Below are positions 1 to 6,690 of a DNA stretch of 6,690 nt, in pieces. Numbering within the stretch: position 1 is the stretch's first letter; each line of letters begins with the position of its first letter. Location of the stretch: positions 1 through 6,690 of the forward strand of contig VAYD01000290.1 in assembly GCA_005883905.1 (NCBI GenBank). The letters are read 5' to 3'. A model generated the notes under the pieces. That model saw only the letters and a list, made by a program, of their open reading frames with translations, did no database searches and was not told the origin of the DNA. The DNA comes from Actinomycetota bacterium. Lineage in GTDB: Bacteria; Actinomycetota; Thermoleophilia; Solirubrobacterales; Solirubrobacteraceae. A program made the translations under genes and the position numbers.

Positions 1-737
<737 letters not shown>

Positions 738-752
738 GGCGCGAACCTGCAC

Positions 753-1766
753 CTAGACGCGCGCGTGCTCGCGTTCCCAGTTCTTGAAGTCGTCCGTGAA
801 GTACAGGAGGCGGACCTTCTTGAACTCGGTGGAGCTGTAGAGCGTTGCGCGCTCCTGGATCCCAGGCATCTCGGCTTCGATCGCGTCGAGGATCGCGTCG
901 CACTCCTCCTTCGAGCGCCCGTGGGCCATCGTGAAGATCTGGTAGCGCCAGTCCTCGTAGGTCGGGCGCTCGTAGCAGTGGCTGATCCCGCGGAACGCCG
1001 CCATCCTTGGGCCGTACTCGGCGATCTTGTCGTCCGGGACGCGCCAGACGCCCATGCCGTTCGCGCTGAAGCCCGCGCGGCGGTGGAAGAGGATCGCAGC
1101 CACGCGGCGCAGGAGGCGGCGCTCGACCATCCCGTTCATGTGCTCGAGCAGGCACTCGACCGGGATCCCGACCAGGCGCGCAGCATCGGCGTACGGCTCG
1201 CTGACGACCGGCAGGTCGCCCTGCGTGGCGCCCACGACCGCGACGTCCAGCTCGTCGAACGGCTGCTTCTCGAGCTCGGCGGGCTCGAGGGCCTCGCCGG
1301 CGGACTTGGCGAGCGCGTCGGTGCCGCCCTCCATGTCGAGGTCCATCCGGATCTTGAAGAGCTTCAGCGTCGGCAGCTGCCGGATCGACTCCGCGCCGGT
1401 CAGCTCCTGCAGGAGGTCGAGCGTGCCCTGCAGCCCGAGCTTGGAGTCCTCCTCGACCGCGATCGTGAACCACATGTTGAACTCGTGGTTGCGCAGGTAG
1501 TTGTGGCTGACGCCGGGGTGCGAGTTGACGACCTTCGCCGGGCCCCACGGATGCTCCGCGTCGACCTTCGCCGCGACGAGCATCGAGCCGTACCCGAATG
1601 CGCGAGTGTCGTAGGTCCTCGCCGACGCCGAGCTCCTGCGCTGCCGCCGCGTAGGGCCGCTCGACGATCGGGAACGCGCCCTGCATCTGGTTGAGCAGGC
1701 GCTTGTCGAACTCGTCGAGCGCGATCGCGGCGCCGAGCTTGCGCGAGCGGATCTTGGGAGTGGGGG

Positions 1767-1776
<10 letters not shown>
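753..1776 (-). pseudogene. ahbAB: Fused AhbA-AhbB-type siroheme decarboxylase (AsnC/Lrp fold), frame broken by an internal deletion
   Basis: Two AsnC/Lrp-like units are encoded in tandem, as in a fusion of AhbA and AhbB, which decarboxylate siroheme to 12,18-didecarboxysiroheme on the alternative haem route. The gene starts with GTG at 1776, overlapping the hemB end by 10 nt, with AAGGA nine bases upstream. The first frame gives LDEFDKRLLNQ and FPIVERPYAAAAQELGVGED, then turns to nonsense after about 1615. The family sequence resumes in another frame at YDTRAFGYGSM (1613-1581) and continues to TAG at 755-753. Unit 1 has GVSHNYLR and FNMWFT; unit 2 has AILFHRRAGFSANGMGVW, GISHCYERPTYEDW and FTMAHGR. 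Aligning the two units shows 22 residues of the first helix-turn-helix missing. The repaired protein would be 362 residues. An ATG at 1583 could begin a 276-residue product lacking the first HTH, but it has no good ribosome site. An Lrp-type regulator or NirD/L-type haem d1 protein is the main alternative. Whether the break is real or an assembly fault cannot be settled here. Confidence 0.8.
1608..1620 (-). other. Deletion/frameshift junction inside the AhbAB-like gene
   Basis: Reading on the minus strand, codons GAG GAC (1620-1615) end the first frame's family-like sequence, one stray C (1614) follows, and TAC GAC ACT (1613-1605) opens the second frame's. Comparing the two homologous halves of the same protein, YAAAAQELGVGED aligns with YADAARLVGIPVE, and YDTRAFGY aligns with FHRRAGFS. 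The second half has 22 residues between these blocks and the first half has none. A missing 66 nt with one leftover base means a net loss of 65 nt, which matches the observed phase change exactly. Confidence 0.75.
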
Positions 1777-2723
<947 letters not shown>

Positions 2724-2733
2724 GCCTACAAGG

Positions 2734-3843
2734 TTAGGGCGCCCAGTCCATCAGGCGGCCGTGGGCCGGCATCGTGTGCACGCCGCGCAGGCCGGCGTGG
2801 TAGCCGGGGCGCACGAGCCAGACGGAGCGGCCGACGCCGAGGGCGAGCCAGTCGCCGCGCGGCGAGTATGTGACGCCGTCGACGCGGCCGGCGAGCTCGA
2901 GGACCTTGACGGTGTCCTGGCCGTTCACGAGCAGCAGCCGGCTGGATGCGCCCTGGCCGCGCACGAGCGTCCAGTCGCGGCCCGTGCGGGCGAACATGCC
3001 GGTGACGTTGTGGGTCCCGGCCGGCGCATGCGAGGTGTGCAGGCGCGCACCGAACTGGTTCAACAACTGGATCCGGTCGCGCTCCAGGACGAGCAGTCGC
3101 TTGCCGTCGGCGGACCACGAGAGCGCGAGCGGGCGTCGGGCGGCGCGCGTCGCGAACAGGACGCGGCGGTCGATCGTGTCGCTAAGGACGACCGTGCGCC
3201 CGCGCGCGTACGTGAGCTGGCTGTGGCTTCGCGCCGGGCGCCACACGGGGGCGGCGCCGTCGGCCGCAGCGAGGCGCGCGTCGTCGGAGCCGTCGCCGTC
3301 CACGAGGTGGACGCCGCCGCCGCTGAGGTAGGCGATCTGGTACCCGATCGGCGCCCAGGCGGGATGGCGGATCGGCGCGCGGTGGTGCAGCGACCAGCGA
3401 CGCTCGCCGCGCGGGCTCACGACGATCAACTCGATCCCGCGCGTGACCGCGACGAACAGCCCGCGGGGCGACCACGCGGCCTCGCCGACGTCGCCGAAGA
3501 TCCGGTGCGGGCCCTGTGCTGTCCGCACGAACAGGCCGTCGCGGCCGGCCGTGAGCAGCCGGCCCCCGCCGGGCAGCGTCTGCGGGCGGACCGGCTCGGG
3601 CTTCGAGGTCGTGACGGCGTCGGAGATCCACGAACGGACGTCGGCGCCCGCGGACGTCAGCAGCAGGCCTGCGACGAGCAGCGCCGCGAGCACCGGCGCA
3701 AGCATGCGCAGCGCGCGGCGCCGGCGGCGGCGGCGCGACGGCGCAGCGCGGACCAGCGCCAGCGCCAGCGGATGGGCGCGGCGGAACGCCGCCTCCTCCC
3801 CGGGTGCGCGCGCGTGACGCAGGCGGCGACCCAGGTCACTCAC
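2734..3843 (-). CDS. Membrane-anchored WD40/TolB-like beta-propeller protein, probable regulator (anti-sigma) of the adjacent ECF sigma factor
   Basis: This is a 369-residue protein in three parts. A short basic cytoplasmic segment (1-45) begins MSDLGRRLRHARAPGEEAAF and ends in a run of seven arginines (37-43). One hydrophobic membrane helix follows (about 47-65). The remainder is an extracytoplasmic domain with propeller strands repeating at AAWSPRGLFVAV (122-133), PAWAPIGYQIAYL (161-173), PVWRPARSHSQLTYA (199-213), LSWSADGKRLLVL (241-253) and VTYSPRGDWLALG (324-336), ending in a partial MDWAP repeat. The GTG start at 3843 overlaps the sigma gene stop as GTGA, with GGAGG seven bases upstream (3855-3851), so the two are probably translated in a coupled way. 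That pairing, together with the cytoplasm-membrane-sensor layout, is the basis for calling it an anti-sigma. The zinc anti-sigma motif HxxxCxxC is absent, and there is no cysteine in the cytoplasmic part. The ligand sensed is unknown, and direct sigma binding is inference. Confidence 0.75.
   Translation of the reverse strand: MSDLGRRLRHARAPGEEAAFRRAHPLALALVRAAPSRRRRRRRALRMLAPVLAALLVAGLLLTSAGADVRSWISDAVTTSKPEPVRPQTLPGGGRLLTAGRDGLFVRTAQGPHRIFGDVGEAAWSPRGLFVAVTRGIELIVVSPRGERRWSLHHRAPIRHPAWAPIGYQIAYLSGGGVHLVDGDGSDDARLAAADGAAPVWRPARSHSQLTYARGRTVVLSDTIDRRVLFATRAARRPLALSWSADGKRLLVLERDRIQLLNQFGARLHTSHAPAGTHNVTGMFARTGRDWTLVRGQGASSRLLLVNGQDTVKVLELAGRVDGVTYSPRGDWLALGVGRSVWLVRPGYHAGLRGVHTMPAHGRLMDWAP
3753..3770. 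repeat. Three tandem copies of the hexamer ccagcg
   Basis: The plus strand shows ccagcg three times in direct succession. On the coding strand this encodes alternating Leu-Ala (LALAL, residues 26-30) in the cytoplasmic part of the propeller protein. It is in frame and could vary in copy number by slippage without breaking the gene. No other role is apparent. Confidence 0.5.
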
Positions 3844-4403
3844 GTCAGCGCCTCCGACAGCGCGTCCAGGCCGCGGCGCAGGCGCGAGTTGACCGTCCCG
3901 CGCGGCAGGTCCAGGAGCTCGGCGATCTCGCCCGGCGTGAACCCGAGCAGGTGGCGCAGCGCGATCGGGATGCGCTGTTCGTCGGGCAGCAGCGCGACCG
4001 CCGCGAGAACGTCGTCAGGGAGCCCCGCCAACTCCTCGCGCGCGGGCAGCGCGTTCAGCGGCTCGGCGCCGACCTCGCGCCGCACCGCCCGCGCCCGCGC
4101 GGCGTCGATGGCGCGGCGCGCGACGATCCTGCGCAGCCATGGGCCGAACGGCCGCGCGCGGTCGAAGCGCTCGAGCGCTCCCAGGGCCGCCAGGAAGCCC
4201 TCCTGCGCGATGTCCTCCGCCGCCGCCTCGTCGCGGACGATCAGCCAGGCCGCGCGATAGGCCGCGGGCCAGTGCTCGCGAAACAGCCAGTCGACCCCGG
4301 CCGCGTCGCCGCGCAGCGCGGCGCGCACGGCACCGCGTTCCCTCCAGGACCGTGGGGCGTTGCGCAGCAGGACGACGGGCGCGGTGTCTGCGTCCACGAC
4401 CAC
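3840..4403 (-). CDS. ECF-family (sigma-70 group 4) RNA polymerase sigma factor
   Basis: The product is a 187-residue two-domain sigma factor that would direct RNA polymerase to a small set of promoters in response to an extracytoplasmic signal. Region 2 spans about 38-105, with LFREHWPAAYRAAWLIV, the acidic AAAEDIAQEGFLAAL helix and RPFGPWLRRIVARRAIDAARAR, which should contact the -10 element. Region 4 spans about 131-183, with LPDEQRIPIALRHLLGFTPGEIAELL in two blocks and the helix-turn-helix ending GTVNSRLRRGL. There is no SnoaL or other C-terminal extension. The GTG start at 4403 is uncertain: a GGAAG lies 12 bases upstream, rather far, and codon 3 is also GTG (4397). The gene begins 9 nt after the acetyltransferase stop and overlaps the propeller gene by 4 nt. 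No convincing autoregulatory promoter is visible. Target genes cannot be read from this window. Confidence 0.92.
   Translation of the reverse strand: MVVDADTAPVVLLRNAPRSWRERGAVRAALRGDAAGVDWLFREHWPAAYRAAWLIVRDEAAAEDIAQEGFLAALGALERFDRARPFGPWLRRIVARRAIDAARARAVRREVGAEPLNALPAREELAGLPDDVLAAVALLPDEQRIPIALRHLLGFTPGEIAELLDLPRGTVNSRLRRGLDALSEALT
3851..3855 (-). promoter_or_regulatory. Ribosome binding site for the propeller protein, inside the sigma gene
   Basis: GGAGG on the minus strand lies seven bases before GTG at 3843. It fixes the start that overlaps the sigma stop codon (TGA 3842-3840) as GTGA, the arrangement expected for a sigma/anti-sigma pair made in balanced amounts. Confidence 0.6.
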
Positions 4404-4412
4404 ACTACGTTC

Positions 4413-4997
4413 TCACTTCCCGTGGAGGTCCCGCCAGTCCTCGACGGTCATCGCGTAGAGGTCGTGGTCCTCCCAGACGCCGTTGATCTTGAGGTACTTC
4501 AGCGCCACTCCCTCGTGGCGGAAACCGCACTTCTCGACGACGCGCTTGGAGCGCGCGTTGCGCGGCATGATCGCCGGCTGCACGCGGTGCAGCCCGGCCA
4601 CCTCGAACGCGAACCGAAGCGCGAGCGAGACGGCCCGCGTCGCGTGGCCGCGGCTGCCGGCGTCCGCGCTGACCCAGTAGCCGAGCGTCGCGTTCTGCCA
4701 GACGCCGCGCACGACGTTCGCCAGCGCGACGCGGCCGATCAGGTGGTCGCGGGCGTCGGCGTCGAGGATCGCGAACGGGAAGCCCGTCGCGGTACGCCAG
4801 GCCGCATCGTCGAGCGCCAGCTCGCGCGCCTGGCCCGCCGGCGTAAAGAACGACTCGTCGCGCGTCGGCTCCCATTCGGTGAGGAACTCGCGGTTGCGGA
4901 TCCGCGCCTCGACGAGCGCGGGCAGGTCCGACGACTCCAGCGGACGGATCGCGGTACTGCCGTCCTGCAGGCGCTCCCGCGGGACGCTGATGCTCAC
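4413..4997 (-). CDS. rimJ: RimJ-type GNAT N-acetyltransferase
   Basis: GNAT enzymes of this kind transfer acetyl from acetyl-CoA to protein N-termini; Escherichia coli RimJ, also 194 residues long, acts on ribosomal protein S5. This 194-residue protein resembles it along its length: NREFLTEWEPTRDESF (35-50), NVVRGVWQNATLGYWV (94-109), the acetyl-CoA loop region GSRGHATRAV (114-123), motif B NARSKRVVEKCGF (147-159) and the C-terminal block LKINGVWEDHDLYAMTVEDW (169-188). The GTG start at 4997 is fixed by GGAGG five bases upstream (5007-5003) and overlaps the permease stop as GTGA. The same frame is open further upstream to 5321, but that stretch is arginine-rich nonsense antiparallel to permease membrane segments and is rejected. 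The actual substrate in this organism is not determined; another protein or an antibiotic-like small molecule is possible. Confidence 0.88.
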   Translation of the reverse strand: MSISVPRERLQDGSTAIRPLESSDLPALVEARIRNREFLTEWEPTRDESFFTPAGQARELALDDAAWRTATGFPFAILDADARDHLIGRVALANVVRGVWQNATLGYWVSADAGSRGHATRAVSLALRFAFEVAGLHRVQPAIMPRNARSKRVVEKCGFRHEGVALKYLKINGVWEDHDLYAMTVEDWRDLHGK

Positions 4998-6348
4998 GCG
5001 AACCTCCGCAGCCCGACGCGCGCGATCGCCGTGTACGCCGCGGCCAGGATCGCGAGATGCAGCAGCGGCTTGCCGAGGCCCGGAGAGGCGTTGTTGAGCC
5101 CCGCGTTGATGGCGTCCAGCGCCGGCTTGAACGGGAAGATCGCCGAGGCGATCCGCACGACGTCGTAGACCCATGCGTCGACGACGCCGCTCGGGATCAG
5201 CGCCAGGAACGCGAACGGCAGCGCGACGAGGATCGCCAGCAGGGTCGTCGCGCGCACGTCGCGCGTGATCGCACCGAACGCGGTGCCCACGGCGCCGAAA
5301 TGCCGGCCACCAGCAGAGCAAGGAGCCATCCCGCGACGCGCGCCCAGCGCAGGTCGTTGAACAGCGCGATGACCCCGAGCTCGACGAGCGTGGCGACGAG
5401 CGCCGCCAGCCCGCCGAGCAGCACCTTCTCGCCGAGCAGCTCCCACCGCGACACCGGCCCGCGGACGAGACGCCCGAAGGCGTTCTCCTCGCGCTCGAGC
5501 GCCAGCATGCCGCCGCCCAGGAACAGCCCGATGATCATCAGCGTGACCGCCGCCGCCAGGGCGATGTAGAACGCGTTTGCGCTGACATGCTTGCCGGTCA
5601 CGACCGAGCGCTTGATGTGCAGCGGCTCGCCGATCGACGCGAGTACGGGCTTGCTCAGGTCGAGGTTGTTGATCGCGAGCTGCGCGAAGTTCGCCACCCG
5701 CTCGAGGTCGGCGCGCTCGGGGGCATTGCGTGGCGTCCTGCGCAGCGTCTGTTGCAGCAGGTCGTGCGTGCGCTGCAGCCCGAGGATGTCGAACGTCTGC
5801 CCGAGCACCGAGAACGACCCGCCGTGGAGCAGGATCCCGAGGTACTGCGCCGTGGCTTGCGTCAGCTTCTCGCTGATCGCCTTGTTGGCGTCGGCCAGGC
5901 GCGACTTGATCCGAGACTCCACCGCCTGGGCCTTGAGCGGGTTCTCCTCGTTGTAGAGGACCTCGACCGTCGGCGGCGCACCCGTTCCCGCGAGGTTGAC
6001 GAGCGACTGCAGCCGGCGCGTGAGGTCGCTCGGGATGATCAGTGCCGCGATCGCGTCGCCGCTGCGGACCTTCTCGATCGCCTCCGCGCGCGTCTTCACC
6101 CGGATCGGGTCGACCGACTCGAACAGGCGATTGGCGTACTGGGACGTGTCGATCCGCTGCGATCCGAGCTGCACGCCGAACGCCGACGGCGGCACCTCGT
6201 TGAGAAACGCGACCTTCGGCTTGGTGTCGTCGCGCTGCACGGCGAAGCCGAGGAGCGCGCCCACGAGCCCGCCGTAGGCGAGCAGCAGCGCGACCAGCAG
6301 CGGCGAGCGGCGCAGGATCTGCAGGTCCTTGAGCAACAGCCAGCGCAT
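4994..6348 (-). CDS. ABC-2 type transporter permease, frame broken by a one-base loss
   Basis: This is the membrane subunit of an ABC-2 exporter, partner of the ATPase just upstream. The ATG at 6348 overlaps the ATPase stop (TGATG) and has AAAGG six bases upstream (6359-6355). The first frame gives a membrane helix at about 17-37, a large outside domain (about 38-255) rich in Gln and charged residues, then membrane helices near 258-284 and 306-330. Between the last two lies the ABC-2 hallmark ALEREENAFGRLVRGPVSRW with ELLGEK (283-307). Near codon 350 the frame changes. The second frame continues with FGAVGTAFGAITRDVRATT, a helix LLAILVALPFAFLALIP, and a last helix LLHLAILAAAYTAIARVG before TGA at 4996-4994. 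Repaired, the protein is 451 residues. As written, the first frame ends near 5197 in an arginine/serine-rich tail. Substrate is unknown; drug, lipid or sodium export are all compatible with the family. Confidence 0.85.
5003..5007 (-). promoter_or_regulatory. Ribosome binding site for the RimJ-type gene
   Basis: GGAGG on the minus strand, five bases before GTG at 4997 and inside the last codons of the permease gene. It decides the acetyltransferase start and indicates translational coupling to the permease. Confidence 0.65.
5296..5302 (-). other. Single-base frameshift site in the ABC-2 permease gene
   Basis: On the minus strand the sequence reads GGC ATT TCG GCG in the first frame, while the family-like continuation is TTC GGC GCC in the second. 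Restoring one T to the TTT run at 5300-5298 would give Gly-Ile-Phe-Gly-Ala and join two sensible halves. The total length from start to stop (1355 nt) is one short of a multiple of three, as a one-base loss predicts. Confidence 0.75.
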
Positions 6349-6690
6349 CAGTGGCCTTTGGCGTGCAGGAAGCGGACGAACGCCGTCTCGAAGTCGCGGG
6401 CGCCGTTGCCGACCGTCGCCTCGAGCTCGCCGGGCGTGCCGGCGAACAGCAGCTCGCCGTCGGCCAGCACGAGCACGCGGTCGGCGTAGCGCTCGGCCTC
6501 GCCGACGTCGTGCGTGGAGAACACCACGGTCGTGCCGCCGCGCGCCAGGCCGAGGATGAAGTCCCACAGGCGCGCGCGCTGGCGCGGATCCAGCGCCGAC
6601 GACGGTTCGTCGAGCAGCAGCACGGGCGGGTCGGCGAGCAGGCCGATCGCGATGTTCACGCGCTGGCGGTTGCCGCCCGACAACGTGCTG
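6348..6690 (-). CDS. ABC transporter ATP-binding protein, C-terminal part (5' end outside window)
   Basis: The last 113 residues of a nucleotide-binding subunit that powers the ABC-2 permease encoded next. Visible in order are the ABC signature LSGGNRQRV at the window edge, Walker B with catalytic glutamate VLLLDEP, the D-loop SSALD, and the switch histidine in VVFSTHDV. A C-terminal stretch then follows (ADRVLVLADGELLFAGTPGE) that is typical of NatA/CcmA-like exporter ATPases. Walker A and the Q-loop lie upstream of the window. The TTG at 6683 falls inside the signature motif and is not a start; the frame is open to the edge. The stop (TGA 6350-6348) shares one base with the permease ATG, so the two subunits are translationally coupled. 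The residues visible are all consistent with an active ATPase. Confidence 0.95.
   Translation of the reverse strand, partial: STLSGGNRQRVNIAIGLLADPPVLLLDEPSSALDPRQRARLWDFILGLARGGTTVVFSTHDVGEAERYADRVLVLADGELLFAGTPGELEATVGNGARDFETAFVRFLHAKGH
6355..6359 (-). promoter_or_regulatory. Ribosome binding site for the ABC-2 permease
   Basis: AAAGG on the minus strand, six bases before ATG at 6348 and inside the final ATPase codons. It supports the short start over any reading that extends upstream into the ATPase gene. Confidence 0.5.

Noticed and set aside
4395..4420. Possible ECF-type autoregulatory promoter (GGAAGT, 16 nt, CGTGG) before the sigma gene
   Set aside because: The -10-like part would overlap the start codon region, leaving no leader, and the match is weak in GC-rich sequence.
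3804..5168. Plus-strand open frame of 454 codons across sigma, acetyltransferase and the permease end
   Set aside because: It has low-complexity composition, crosses three real gene boundaries and shows no family motif.
5296..5302. Programmed ribosomal frameshift in the permease
   Set aside because: There is no classical slippery heptamer and no obvious stimulatory structure; an error or mutation is simpler, so it is kept only as a point to test.
4998..5321. N-terminal extension of the acetyltransferase frame up to an ATG at 5321
   Set aside because: The extension is arginine-rich and overlaps the permease C-terminus in another frame; GTG at 4997 has a strong GGAGG site and gives the 194-residue RimJ length.
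6349..6567. Upstream extension of the permease frame to 6567
   Set aside because: It overlaps the ATPase coding sequence containing the Walker B and H-loop motifs, and is arginine-rich; ATG 6348 with AAAGG is the natural start.

Overview
The window is about 70% G+C or higher and reads as one head-to-tail block of eight genes, all on the minus strand, so transcription runs from position 6690 towards position 1. The base composition, frequent GTG starts, and an ECF sigma factor paired with a membrane-anchored beta-propeller protein suggest a high-GC actinobacterium, possibly of the Thermoleophilia/Solirubrobacterales type. That placement comes from remembered family resemblance, not from a marker gene. 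No RNA gene, CRISPR array, insertion sequence or clear terminator was found, and no stretch over 300 bases lacks a gene.

Upstream part, in transcription order: (1) the C-terminal half of an ABC transporter ATPase, cut by the window edge; (2) its ABC-2 type permease, whose frame is broken by a net one-base loss near 5299; (3) a RimJ-type GNAT acetyltransferase; (4) an ECF-family RNA polymerase sigma factor; (5) a single-pass membrane protein with an outward-facing WD40/TolB-like propeller, the likely sigma regulator.

Downstream part: (6) hemB, porphobilinogen synthase; (7) a two-domain AsnC/Lrp-like protein resembling a fused AhbA-AhbB siroheme decarboxylase, broken by an apparent 65-nt internal deletion; (8) the N-terminal part of hemL, glutamate-1-semialdehyde aminomutase, running off the window at position 1. 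HemL makes 5-aminolevulinate, HemB condenses it to porphobilinogen, and AhbAB-type enzymes decarboxylate siroheme on the alternative, siroheme-dependent route to haem. The trio therefore looks like part of a tetrapyrrole biosynthesis cluster.

Gene junctions are very tight: TGATG, two GTGA overlaps, a 10-nt overlap, and gaps of 9 and 10 nt. Several are backed by good Shine-Dalgarno sequences, so translational coupling and a single long operon are plausible. The two broken genes are the most notable features. They could be real mutations or errors in a draft assembly, and raw reads or relatives would decide.
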